A stretch of 44,850 nt of DNA from Prevotella illustrans (lineage in GTDB: Bacteria > Bacteroidota > Bacteroidia > Bacteroidales > Bacteroidaceae): positions 1 to 44,850 of the forward strand of contig NZ_JAERMS010000021.1 in assembly GCF_017426725.1 (NCBI RefSeq), given 5' to 3'. The position numbers were made by a program, and so were the translations under genes. Numbering within the stretch: the first letter of the stretch is position 1; every line of letters begins with the position of its first letter. Below are positions 1 through 8,378 of the stretch, in pieces. A model generated the notes under the pieces. It had not been told where the DNA came from. It did no database searches and saw nothing but the letters and a program-made list of their open reading frames with translations.

Positions 1-59
1 AAAAGCATTTAATTTCAATTAGAAGATATTATCCCCACGAATTTTCTACTGAGCCTTGT

Positions 60-1352
60 TTATCCATTGAGCCTTTTATAACGTACTCTTGTTTGTTTCA
101 TTTTTCTTACGTTGTCAAGCATGATGGGTTGTCGGTAATCTTTGCCCTTGAACGACAGAAGGACGTTCTTCAGGTAGACTTCGCCTATATTCCGAAAATA
201 CATGCCCCAGCACGGGAATACCGGCCATTGGTCGGTGGGGCGGTTCTCGAACCATTCCGGCAGTTTAGGGTCGTCTATACCTTCAAATACCAAGTTTACA
301 TTTTTGATTATAACGCGTCGTGTATGGCCTTTGCCCCAGCTTTTTACCGACAGGGCCATGCGGGTGACGTCGCGTGCCGTGATATGGTCTATCTCGATAG
401 TTCCGGCCGTATTATCGTCGCTCAACGTAACGGATAGGGGCGTGAGCACACGGGTGGCCCGGATGTGGTGGATATGGATATTGTCGAGAAGCCCCGGAGC
501 GGAGCCCCAACCACCCGGTTCCAAGCTGATGGCCGCGTCTGAAGCTGTCTTGCCCGACGTGCGGTGCTTGTTTTGTCCGGGGCCGTAGATGTCGCAATAG
601 GCCACTTCCATGTTGGTGGACGGCATAATCATCCTTATGCCGTTGCATGACGAATTGAGGATATTATGGTGTATCTTGATGTTATTCCAATAGCCGCCCG
701 CAATGGCGTCGTCGCCCGTGTGCATCTCGCAGTGACTGATTTCGACCCGCCGGCAGCCCCGAATGTGAATGCCGTCCCAGCCTTCATTGATTCTCAGCCG
801 GTTGAACTTGCTGTTTCTGATATCATAGGCCAGGATGGCATAGTTGGCCGAGCGGTTGACCTGAAAGTTCTTAAAGCATAGTTTCTCGCCGTTTACGACA
901 AGGATGGTATGGGGGCCTCGCATGTGTTCCTCGCCCCGTTTATTCACTACATGCTGTCCGTCGATCATTCCCGGACCTTCTATGCCGGCGTTTCTGATGT
1001 CGATACATTGTATCATGGCTTTCGACCACTCGGGATCGGAAGCGCTGTTGAAGTTGACCGATCCCCGCCCGCTTTCGTATTTCGACAGGTCGCGTGTGGT
1101 CTGTAGTGATGCGTAGGCGTCGAGATTGGCAGCTCCCCGCAGTACGGCGCCTTGCTCCAGCCGGAGTGTGACATTACTTTGCAGGCGGATGGTGCCTGTC
1201 TGGAAAACGCCTCGTGGAACGCTGACGACGCCTCCTCCACGACGTGCGCAGGCTGTGATGGCCTCGTTGATGGCCGTAGCGTTATCGGTTTTGTCGTCGC
1301 TGACGGCGCCAAAACTAAGAATACTAATAATAACGGATAGGAAAAAAGTCAT
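60..1352 (-). CDS. GH28-like right-handed beta-helix protein (polygalacturonase family, divergent)
   Basis: This 430-aa exported protein has a hydrophobic N-terminal segment (residues 2-15) that reads as a signal peptide. It is followed at about residue 18 by the DDKTDNATAINEAI motif typical of the start of pectate-lyase-superfamily beta-helices. GH28 landmarks are partly present: WDGIHI (D193) corresponds to NTDGID, and TGDDAIA (D214, D215) to the catalytic TGDD motif. Where GH28 enzymes have GHG the sequence reads SCNGIRM, and I see no clear RxK motif. It is therefore a GH28-like fold with uncertain chemistry, probably acting on a uronic-acid-containing or other plant or host glycan in the periplasm or at the surface. 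It lies 29 nt downstream of rel on the same strand and may receive read-through transcription, but it has no SusC/SusD partner here. The family call is good; the substrate is unknown. Confidence 0.75.
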   Translation of the reverse strand: MTFFLSVIISILSFGAVSDDKTDNATAINEAITACARRGGGVVSVPRGVFQTGTIRLQSNVTLRLEQGAVLRGAANLDAYASLQTTRDLSKYESGRGSVNFNSASDPEWSKAMIQCIDIRNAGIEGPGMIDGQHVVNKRGEEHMRGPHTILVVNGEKLCFKNFQVNRSANYAILAYDIRNSKFNRLRINEGWDGIHIRGCRRVEISHCEMHTGDDAIAGGYWNNIKIHHNILNSSCNGIRMIMPSTNMEVAYCDIYGPGQNKHRTSGKTASDAAISLEPGGWGSAPGLLDNIHIHHIRATRVLTPLSVTLSDDNTAGTIEIDHITARDVTRMALSVKSWGKGHTRRVIIKNVNLVFEGIDDPKLPEWFENRPTDQWPVFPCWGMYFRNIGEVYLKNVLLSFKGKDYRQPIMLDNVRKMKQTRVRYKRLNG

Positions 1353-1381
1353 GATAGCTAAAAAATTAGCGAACGAGTCAC

Positions 1382-3673
1382 TTACATGATCTGCTGCACT
1401 TCCTGTAAATCTTTGACTTGTTTCAGGTTCTCCATGATGATTTTGACTTCATCACGGTCGTGGACTCTGATTTCAATGGCACCGTCGAAGATTCCATCGC
1501 CACCACTGATCGTGACTTTATGGATGTTGAGGTCCATCTTGTCGGATATGATTTTAGCCACGTCAGACAGCAATCCCTTGCGGTCGATGCCTCTGATTTC
1601 GATGGTCGCATTGAAGAACAGTTGCTTGTGCATGTCCCATTTGGCGTCGAGAATACGGTTGCCGAAACTTGATTTCAGTTTACTGGCAATGGGGCAGACA
1701 CGCTTGTGGATCTCTATGCGGTTTTTGTTGTCGATATATCCTAAGATATCATCGCCCGGAATGGGGTGGCAGCAGTCGGGGAAGATAAACGAGTTGATAT
1801 TGTCTTCGGTGATGATGACAGGCTTCTTTTTATTGAAATTCTTGTCAACAACATAATATTCAATTTTTTGCAGTTCGGCTTCTTTTTCCTTCTTTTTATC
1901 TTTTCCTAAGAAAGGAACATATTTGCGCCAGCCTATTGTTGTCAGCGAAGAGTTGCCATTCTTGCCCTGCAGTTCGTCGAGATCTTTCTCGCCCAGAATT
2001 ATTGACTTTTTCCCCAAGGCGAAGAAGAAACTCTCGTGCTTTTGTAGCTCGTGCAGTTCGCATAGCTTGTCAAGCACGACTGTTGTCATCTCAATGTCGT
2101 TCTTGGCTAACCAATCGTTGAGAACCTGTTCACCTTGCTTTTGCACCTCGCGGTTGTCTCTGCGCAGAATCGCTTGTATCTTCGCCTTGGCTTTGGCAGT
2201 GTAAACAAAGTTGATCCACGACTCCTGCACATGTTGTGACTTACTGGTAAGAATCTCAACCTGATCTCCGCTTTGTAACTTATGGCTAAGGGGCACCAGT
2301 TTGTGATTTACCTTGGCACCGATACAGTGACTGCCGATGAACGTATGGATCTGGAAAGCAAAGTCGAGAGCCGTACAGCCAGCCGGCAAAGTCTTGATTT
2401 CGCCTTTAGGCGTGAAGACAAAGATTTCGGAAGCGAAGAGGTTGAGTTTGATGGCGTCGAGAAAATCCATGGCGTCGGGCTGTGGATCGTCGAGAATCTC
2501 TTTGATAGTGCCGAGACAGTCGTTTAATTCATTCTCGTCCTCAGTATATTCTCCACCTTCTTTATATTTCCAATGGGCCGCAAAGCCTTGTTCAGCCACT
2601 TCGTCCATACGGTCGGAACGAATCTGTACCTCTATCCATTGGCCTTGTTTGCTCATCAAGGTAACATGCAATGCCTGGTAGCCATTGGCCTTGGGGTGAT
2701 TCAACCAATCGCGCAGGCGATCGGGATGGCTTTTGTAGATCTTGCTGATGGCCACGTAAATATTGAAGCATTCATTGATTTCATCTTCACGCACCTTGGG
2801 CGTAAAAATGATTCTGACAGCAAGAATATCGTAGATTTCATCAAAGGTGACGTGTTTATTCTGCATCTTATTCCAAATAGAATAAGGACTTTTAACACGG
2901 GCTTTGATTTCGTATTGAATGCCCATTCTATCCAAAGAGTCGCGAATGGGTTGAGTAAAATCGTCGAAAAGTTTGTCGCGTTCCTCTTTTGTAAACGACA
3001 ACTTATTTTTGATACTGGTGTATTCCTCGGGATGTTCGTAGCTGAAACTCAGATCTTCAAGCTCTGTTTTTATTTTATTTAGCCCCAGGCGATTAGCCAG
3101 AGGCGCGTAGATGTAGAGCGTTTCGCCGGCTATCTTGTACTGTTTGTTAGCCGGTTGTGAGGCCAGTGTGCGCATGTTGTGCAGGCGGTCGCATATCTTG
3201 ATGAGAATAACCCGGATATCATCGCTCATCGTGAGGAGCAGTTTCTTGAAGTTTTCAGCTTGTGCCGAAGCGCGCTCACCGAAGATACCACCACTGATCT
3301 TGGTCAGTCCGTCAACAATTTTGGCAATCTTCTGACCGAAGATATTCTCTATATCTTCGACGGTGTAGTCGGTATCTTCAACAACGTCATGGAGTAAAGC
3401 CGAACAAATGCTTGTCGATCCGAGCCCCATCTCTTCGCACGCAATTTGCGCCACCGCAATGGGGTGCATGATATAAGGCTCCCCCGAGAGGCGTCTTACG
3501 CCCTTGTGAGCCTGGCGCGCGAAGTTGAAAGCCTTGGTGATGATATCGACTTTCTTTCTATGTCGCGAAGCCAGATAGGTGTCGAGTAAATGTTCAAAGG
3601 CATCGTTGATGAGTTTGTCCTCGGACTGCTCTTTGGTATTATTAATGTCAGAATGATCCATAAGGTTACTCAC
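1382..3673 (-). CDS. rel: Bifunctional (p)ppGpp synthetase/hydrolase (RelA/SpoT homologue)
   Basis: This 763-aa RSH protein makes and degrades the stringent-response alarmone (p)ppGpp in the cytoplasm. An N-terminal HD hydrolase domain carries HDVVEDT (H95-D96) after the MHPIAVAQI helix. The synthetase domain (about 250-370) contains EIYDILAVRIIF and the NGYQALHV and EVQIR motifs. A TGS domain (about 415-475) with the FAFQIHT segment and a C-terminal ACT domain (about 690-763) complete the long RSH architecture. Both catalytic halves look intact, so a bifunctional enzyme is expected. The start sits 2 nt after the stop of the upstream lytic transglycosylase gene, implying translational coupling; an alternative start is the second Met, 12 nt downstream. 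It lies in the conserved Bacteroidetes parA-parB-DUF5683-transglycosylase-rel series. Confidence 0.95.
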   Translation of the reverse strand: MSNLMDHSDINNTKEQSEDKLINDAFEHLLDTYLASRHRKKVDIITKAFNFARQAHKGVRRLSGEPYIMHPIAVAQIACEEMGLGSTSICSALLHDVVEDTDYTVEDIENIFGQKIAKIVDGLTKISGGIFGERASAQAENFKKLLLTMSDDIRVILIKICDRLHNMRTLASQPANKQYKIAGETLYIYAPLANRLGLNKIKTELEDLSFSYEHPEEYTSIKNKLSFTKEERDKLFDDFTQPIRDSLDRMGIQYEIKARVKSPYSIWNKMQNKHVTFDEIYDILAVRIIFTPKVREDEINECFNIYVAISKIYKSHPDRLRDWLNHPKANGYQALHVTLMSKQGQWIEVQIRSDRMDEVAEQGFAAHWKYKEGGEYTEDENELNDCLGTIKEILDDPQPDAMDFLDAIKLNLFASEIFVFTPKGEIKTLPAGCTALDFAFQIHTFIGSHCIGAKVNHKLVPLSHKLQSGDQVEILTSKSQHVQESWINFVYTAKAKAKIQAILRRDNREVQKQGEQVLNDWLAKNDIEMTTVVLDKLCELHELQKHESFFFALGKKSIILGEKDLDELQGKNGNSSLTTIGWRKYVPFLGKDKKKEKEAELQKIEYYVVDKNFNKKKPVIITEDNINSFIFPDCCHPIPGDDILGYIDNKNRIEIHKRVCPIASKLKSSFGNRILDAKWDMHKQLFFNATIEIRGIDRKGLLSDVAKIISDKMDLNIHKVTISGGDGIFDGAIEIRVHDRDEVKIIMENLKQVKDLQEVQQIM

Positions 3674-3675
3674 TT

Positions 3676-5028
3676 TTATTTCACTTTAATTTTCTTGCCG
3701 GCTCTGATATTGCTGCCAGATATGCCGTTGAGTCGTTTCAACTTGCTGACAGTCGTGTGGTTGCGCTTTGCAATCTCTGAAAGTGTATCACCTTCACGAA
3801 TGGTAATGCTTTTGCCTGCAGAACTCTTTTTACGCGACTTCCGCTTTTCGCGACGGCTTTCTCTTCGGCTGCGTTTGCTTTTGGAAGCTGTATAAGTAGT
3901 GTGTGAATAGTTTATTTCCTGTCTGTCATTGACTTCTACCTCTTCTCTTTTCGTGAGAATGTCATCTACGTTGTAAGCATAAATGTCATTCTGCTGATCA
4001 ATGAAACTTGATACCATCATAGCCGGGAGACGAAGTGCCGATGGTTGATTATTGCCATTGACAATATTGCGGCGATATTGTGGGTTCAGTTCTTTCAGCT
4101 GGTCAATACTGATACCGAGAACGGAGGCAATCTGCTCGAAATGAACGTCGCGGTCGACAAGTATCGTGTCAGTCTTGCCCGGCAGATCCGTTACCATAGG
4201 ACAGATGTTGTGGTCGCAGTAGTAATTCATGATGTAGTTGGCTGCGATAAAAGCTGGAACGTAACCTCTTGTTTCTTTCGGCAAATAGGGATAAATCTGC
4301 CAATAATCTACTTTCTTGGAACGATGGATAGCCTTGTTGATTTTATCAGGACCACAGTTATATGCTGCTATTACTAAATTCCAGTCGCCGAAAATCTTGT
4401 AGAGATCACTCAAGTAGTGGGCAGCCGCATAGGAGGCCTTGACGGGGTCGCGGCGCTCATCTACAAGTGAGTTTACCGTAAGTCCGTAACGCTTACCTGT
4501 GGTGAGCATGAATTGCCACAATCCCGTTGCGCCAACATGTGATACGGCCGTAGGATTCAATGCCGATTCAATTACGGGCAGGTATCTAAGCTCGAGTGGG
4601 AGGCCATAAGCTTCGAGAGCCTCCTCAAAGATGGGCATATAGAAGTTTTGTGCGCCCAGCATGTAGCTGACAGAGCGGCGCAACTTTCCGCTGTAGCGTT
4701 CAATAAATTTCTGAACGACATCGTTATAAGGCATTTCGATGATGGTCGGAAGTCTTTTCAGACGGTCTATATAAACCTCTTTCTCATACAGAGGGTTAAT
4801 GTCGGGCATATTGCAGCCCGTGTCGGTTTTTAGATAAGTCTTCGCGTTATACAGATGGAGCAAGCTATCGAGTTCATCGGTCATTGCTTCCGGCAAATCT
4901 ATATCTTCCTTTTGCCCTTTTTCATTCGTTACAGTAATGACTTCTTGCCCTTTATTATTACTTTGGGCATAGAGCATACTACTGCCATTTAAGATGATTG
5001 CGGCTAATATAAAATAAATTTTCTTCAT
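3676..5028 (-). CDS. Membrane-bound lytic murein transglycosylase, MltD-like, with C-terminal LysM
   Basis: This 450-aa exported protein begins with a signal peptide (MKKIYFILAAIILNGSSMLYAQ). The lysozyme-like SLT domain (about 105-290) contains ESALNP with the likely catalytic Glu154, the GATGLWQFM motif and the AYNCGP motif of family 1 transglycosylases. A very basic Ser/Arg/Lys linker (about 385-405) leads to one C-terminal LysM domain (about 407-450, GDTLSEIAKRNHTTVSKLKRLNG). It should cleave the glycan strands of periplasmic peptidoglycan, releasing anhydro-muropeptides, with LysM binding the glycan. E. coli MltD has several LysM repeats and this protein has one. It is followed 2 nt later by rel and preceded by the DUF5683 gene. 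Confidence 0.9.
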   Translation of the reverse strand: MKKIYFILAAIILNGSSMLYAQSNNKGQEVITVTNEKGQKEDIDLPEAMTDELDSLLHLYNAKTYLKTDTGCNMPDINPLYEKEVYIDRLKRLPTIIEMPYNDVVQKFIERYSGKLRRSVSYMLGAQNFYMPIFEEALEAYGLPLELRYLPVIESALNPTAVSHVGATGLWQFMLTTGKRYGLTVNSLVDERRDPVKASYAAAHYLSDLYKIFGDWNLVIAAYNCGPDKINKAIHRSKKVDYWQIYPYLPKETRGYVPAFIAANYIMNYYCDHNICPMVTDLPGKTDTILVDRDVHFEQIASVLGISIDQLKELNPQYRRNIVNGNNQPSALRLPAMMVSSFIDQQNDIYAYNVDDILTKREEVEVNDRQEINYSHTTYTASKSKRSRRESRREKRKSRKKSSAGKSITIREGDTLSEIAKRNHTTVSKLKRLNGISGSNIRAGKKIKVK

Positions 5029-5059
5029 TCTTTTATTGATATTCTTTGTATTATCTTAC

Positions 5060-5782
5060 TTAAAAAGTTAGGCTACAATTAAGTCCAAATGAACTGGATT
5101 TGATGGGGTTGGATGAAAACCGGTTGTTAAGAACAGTAGGTTGCACACGCAAGCTGAGGTCATTTGATATGTCAAATTCAGAAAGAGATGCGTCAACATA
5201 CGCGTCAATAACGGAAAGAGCATAAACGCCAATTAGTACGAAAAAGCTCATGTCGCGCCATCGACGGTAACGGTCTTTCCTTTTTTTGAAGAGAGATTGA
5301 TATTGTTGTATATTGCTGGCGTCGATTTTTGCCCCTAAATGCAGGAATTGATTGTAGCTTTGTGTATTGGGGTCATCGTCCATAATGTCCATGTATGCTT
5401 GAGAATAATCATGGAACATTTGGTTGTTCCAATTCATGGCATACGCACAGCCGACAAAACCTCCGTAAACGATGGGCAGTTTCCAGTATTTTCGATTGTA
5501 GATCTGCCCGGCACCGGGAAGTACTAATGCCAGCCAAAGTGCCCTTTTAGGATTAGGACGCCACGAAGACCAGTCTTTTTTCTTTTGTGGGTGTGCCGTG
5601 TTATTGCCAATGAGTTTCAGTTTCAAACTGTCTTCTCGGGTCAGCACATTCTCTTTCATGATACGAGAGCTGTCTGCCAGAATAATCCTTTCGGAATTAT
5701 CTGATGTGTGAGCCTGTGAAAAGACTTTGGCCGGCCACAGGAATATGAGCGCTATAGAGAAAATAAAAGATGAAATTTTCAC
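5060..5782 (-). CDS. DUF5683 domain-containing protein
   Basis: This 240-aa protein has an N-terminal signal peptide or anchor (residues 1-22, FIFSIALIFLWPAKVFSQA). A central segment WRPNPKRALWLALVLPGAGQIYNRKYWKLP (about 74-104) carries the PGAGQxYNRKYWK signature that I associate with DUF5683. Further hydrophobic stretches (GGFVGCAYAMNW, MSFFVLIGVYALSVIDAYVDA) suggest membrane insertion. The function is unknown. It sits 7 nt after parB and about 30 nt before the transglycosylase gene, the usual Bacteroidetes arrangement, so a cell-envelope role coordinated with chromosome segregation is an inference from context only. Confidence 0.85.
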   Translation of the reverse strand: MKISSFIFSIALIFLWPAKVFSQAHTSDNSERIILADSSRIMKENVLTREDSLKLKLIGNNTAHPQKKKDWSSWRPNPKRALWLALVLPGAGQIYNRKYWKLPIVYGGFVGCAYAMNWNNQMFHDYSQAYMDIMDDDPNTQSYNQFLHLGAKIDASNIQQYQSLFKKRKDRYRRWRDMSFFVLIGVYALSVIDAYVDASLSEFDISNDLSLRVQPTVLNNRFSSNPIKSSSFGLNCSLTF

Positions 5783-5789
5783 GTGCTTA

Positions 5790-6698
5790 TTATTCCTTCA
5801 GTTTATCGAAAACATTCATGATGCGCTCGAGTTCTTCCTCATTGGCAAACGGAATACTGATCTTACCTTTACCTTTAGGCGAACAAGTCATCTGAACTTT
5901 AGCGTTCAGGAATTTGGACAGGCGGCTTTTTAACAGCGTAAATTCTTCGGGAAGGACATTGCGGCTGGCAATCTTTTTCTTACCACTTTCAATATTCTCG
6001 CCGCTTTTGAGCTGCTGAACCATTTCCTCGACCTTGCGCACCGACCAGTTGTCCTTCTGGATTTCCTTGAACAGTTTGATTTGTAGCGATGGACTGTCGA
6101 TGGCCAACAGCGCACGGGCGTGCCCCATGTCAATCTCTTTTTTTTGTAGTGCCATCTGCACTTGAGCCGGTAATTTAAGTAGACGCAGGTAGTTTGTGAT
6201 GGCCGTGCGGCTCTTTCCTACACGCTCCGACACTTTCTCCTGTGTCATACCACTGGTTTCGAGCAGGTGCTCATAAGCCAAGGCAATTTCGATGGCGTTA
6301 AGGTCCTCGCGCTGGATATTCTCTACGAGAGCCATCTCCATGACGCTTTCGTCGCTGATGGTGCGGATGTAGGCGGGGATGGCTTTGAGGCCGGCTATCT
6401 GCGAAGCGCGCCACCGGCGTTCGCCGGCTATTATCTGAAAGCGATTATTTGCAACCTGCCGCAGCGTAATAGGCTGGATAATACCAATCTCACGAATGCT
6501 GGTTGCCAATTCCTGCAAGGCCTCTTCGTCAAATTCTCGACGTGGCTGATTAGGATTGGCCTCAATCTCTTCGATGGCAATCTCGTTGATGGTGCTGCTG
6601 CCTTGCGTGCGTATGGTTTCGGTAGAGATTAGCGCGTCAAGTCCTCTGCCCAGCGCATTACTTTTCTGTGAACTATTGTATTTTTTGTGTACGGCCAT
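5790..6698 (-). CDS. parB: Chromosome-partitioning protein ParB
   Basis: This 302-aa DNA-binding CTPase loads on parS sites and works with ParA in chromosome segregation. The N-terminal domain has the arginine-rich GERRWRA motif (residues 92-97) used for CTP binding, then ALVENIQREDLNAIEIA. The central helix-turn-helix (about 130-165, MTQEKVSERVGKSRTAITNYLRLLKLP) should read parS, and the basic C-terminus is the dimerisation region. The N-terminal GRGLDALIS segment is typical of chromosomal ParB and contacts ParA. It follows parA by 30 nt on the same strand. I found no convincing parS in the window. Confidence 0.96.
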   Translation of the reverse strand: MAVHKKYNSSQKSNALGRGLDALISTETIRTQGSSTINEIAIEEIEANPNQPRREFDEEALQELATSIREIGIIQPITLRQVANNRFQIIAGERRWRASQIAGLKAIPAYIRTISDESVMEMALVENIQREDLNAIEIALAYEHLLETSGMTQEKVSERVGKSRTAITNYLRLLKLPAQVQMALQKKEIDMGHARALLAIDSPSLQIKLFKEIQKDNWSVRKVEEMVQQLKSGENIESGKKKIASRNVLPEEFTLLKSRLSKFLNAKVQMTCSPKGKGKISIPFANEEELERIMNVFDKLKE

Positions 6699-6728
6699 TA
6701 TGATTCCTGAAACGGTATAAGTGAGAAA

Positions 6729-7493
6729 TTATGCGTTCTTGTTAATGATTTCCTTAGCCAAGGCCAAATGATTTTTCGCTCCGGTAGAGTCTGCGTCATA
6801 CAATATAACGGGCAAGCCATGGCTCGGACTCTCGCTGAGTTTGACATTGCGCTGTATGACAGTTTTGAAAACCAGTTCTTGAAAATGACGTTTTACCTCA
6901 TCGTAGATTTGGTTGGCCAGACGGAGACGGCTGTCGTACATTGTAAGCAGAAAACCTTCTATTTCCAATTTCGGATTTAGTTTACTCTTGATGATCTTGA
7001 TGGTATTCAGCAATTTGCTAATACCTTCCAACGCGAAGTATTCACATTGTACAGGGATAATGACTGAATTGGCCGCTGTCAGCGAGTTGACAGTTATCAA
7101 CCCGAGCGACGGACTACAGTCTATTAAGATATAATCATATTCCGAACGAATGGGATCCAATAACGTCTTGATGACTTTCTCCCGATTCTTCAGGTTCAGC
7201 ATTTCTATTTCAGCACCCACCAAATCAATGTGGCTTGGTATGATATCCAGGCCGTCTATATCTGTGGTATAAATAGCATCGCGCACATCGGCATGATTGA
7301 TGATGCACTCGTATAGCGAACAGTCCACTTCCTTAATGTCTACTCCCAATCCGCTGGAAGCATTGGCTTGAGGATCTGCGTCAACAACAAGTACGGTCTT
7401 TTCCAATGTGGCCAGTGAGGCTGCCAGATTAATGGTTGTCGTTGTTTTTCCTACGCCGCCTTTTTGGTTGGCAAGAGCTATTATTTTTCCCAT
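6729..7493 (-). CDS. parA: Chromosome-partitioning ATPase ParA (Soj)
   Basis: This 254-aa deviant-Walker ATPase moves ParB-parS complexes. The N-terminus carries the Walker A' motif QKGGVGKTTTTINLA (residues 10-24) with the signature lysine. VVDADPQANASSGLG (about 36-50) is the A'' motif and DYILIDCSPSLG (about 120-131) is Walker B. The length is typical of chromosomal Soj proteins. A -7 box lies about 32 nt upstream (7525-7532, minus strand), so parA is probably the first gene of the five-gene operon ending in rel. It is transcribed divergently from surE. Confidence 0.96.
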   Translation of the reverse strand: MGKIIALANQKGGVGKTTTTINLAASLATLEKTVLVVDADPQANASSGLGVDIKEVDCSLYECIINHADVRDAIYTTDIDGLDIIPSHIDLVGAEIEMLNLKNREKVIKTLLDPIRSEYDYILIDCSPSLGLITVNSLTAANSVIIPVQCEYFALEGISKLLNTIKIIKSKLNPKLEIEGFLLTMYDSRLRLANQIYDEVKRHFQELVFKTVIQRNVKLSESPSHGLPVILYDADSTGAKNHLALAKEIINKNA

Positions 7494-7524
7494 TACAGTA
7501 GGCTTTTGTATTTCTGTTAGATTG

Positions 7525-7532
7525 CAAAGTTA
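7525..7532 (-). promoter_or_regulatory. Putative -7 box for the parA operon
   Basis: On the minus strand this reads TAACTTTG, matching the Bacteroidetes sigma-70 -7 consensus TAnnTTTG. It lies 31 nt upstream of the parA start. No exact TTTG -33 element is seen at the expected distance. Confidence 0.55.
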
Positions 7533-7574
7533 CATATTTTACGCGATAAACGGTGACTTTATACCTTTTTTTAG

Positions 7575-7582
7575 TACTTTTG
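7575..7582 (+). promoter_or_regulatory. Putative -7 box for surE-lpxB
   Basis: The plus strand reads TACTTTTG, matching TAnnTTTG, 22 nt upstream of the surE ATG at 7605. It is divergent from the parA promoter 50 nt away. The -33 element is not obvious. Confidence 0.5.
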
Positions 7583-7604
7583 TAACGAATTCAACAGAAA
7601 AATA

Positions 7605-8375
7605 ATGAATATTAATAGGCCATTAATACTTATTTCAAATGACGATGGATACCATGCCAACGGTATCAAATTTCTTGTCTCTTTCTTAAAAGAAAAAGCC
7701 GATTTGCTGGTGTGTGCGCCCGAATCGGCACGTTCCGGTTTTTCTTGCGCTTTTTCGGTCACGACACCTTTGCGTTTGAAGCGTCGCCACAACATGGGTG
7801 ATGTCGAAGTGTGGTCGTGCAATGGTACTCCCGTAGACTGCGTAAAACTGGCGTTGAACCAACTTTGCGTTGATCGGAAGCCTGATTTAATTCTTGGCGG
7901 TATCAATCATGGGGATAACTCTACCGTCAACAACCATTATTCGGGTACGATGGGGGTAGCCATGGAGGGCTGCATGAAGTATATTCCTTCCGTTGCTTTT
8001 TCCAGTTGCGACTATGATACCGAGGCTGATTACTCCTATCTTCGTGATGATGTCTGCAAGATTGTAGACAGAGTTTTGACCGAAGGGTTGCCTAAAGGAA
8101 TCTGTCTGAACGTGAATTTCCCGGCGCGACCACCATTCAAGGGTGTCAAGATTTGTCGAATGACGTTTGGGCGTTGGGTGAATGAAGTCGTAAAAGCGAG
8201 CCATCCGCGCGGTTATGACTATTTTTGGATGGTAGGCCATTTCCATAATGACGAGCCAGAAGCAGCCGACTCCGACCAGTGGGCGCTCAATCATGGCTAC
8301 ATAGCCATCACGCCTACGAAGATGGATGTCACGGCCTATGAGTTTATGGAGCAATTAAAAGGTTGGAAGCTATAG
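7605..8375 (+). CDS. surE: 5'/3'-nucleotidase SurE
   Basis: This 256-aa metal-dependent phosphatase removes phosphate from nucleoside 5'- and 3'-monophosphates. The N-terminal LISNDDGYHANGI motif supplies the two metal-binding aspartates (D13, D14). It is followed by CAPESARSGFS (substrate and metal serine region) and LILGGINHGDN, with the conserved Asn. The YSGTMGVAMEG segment is also typical of SurE. Full length. It is followed 3 nt later by lpxB on the same strand, so the two are almost certainly co-transcribed, a pairing common in Bacteroidetes. Confidence 0.96.
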   Translation: MNINRPLILISNDDGYHANGIKFLVSFLKEKADLLVCAPESARSGFSCAFSVTTPLRLKRRHNMGDVEVWSCNGTPVDCVKLALNQLCVDRKPDLILGGINHGDNSTVNNHYSGTMGVAMEGCMKYIPSVAFSSCDYDTEADYSYLRDDVCKIVDRVLTEGLPKGICLNVNFPARPPFKGVKICRMTFGRWVNEVVKASHPRGYDYFWMVGHFHNDEPEAADSDQWALNHGYIAITPTKMDVTAYEFMEQLKGWKL

Positions 8376-8378
8376 CCT

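Noticed and set aside
5775..5790. Possible parS beside parB (TTTTCACGTGCTTA)
   Set aside because: Only the left half matches the TGTTTCACGTGAAACA consensus. Other CACGTG sites at about 13225 and 28705 are also poor matches inside genes.
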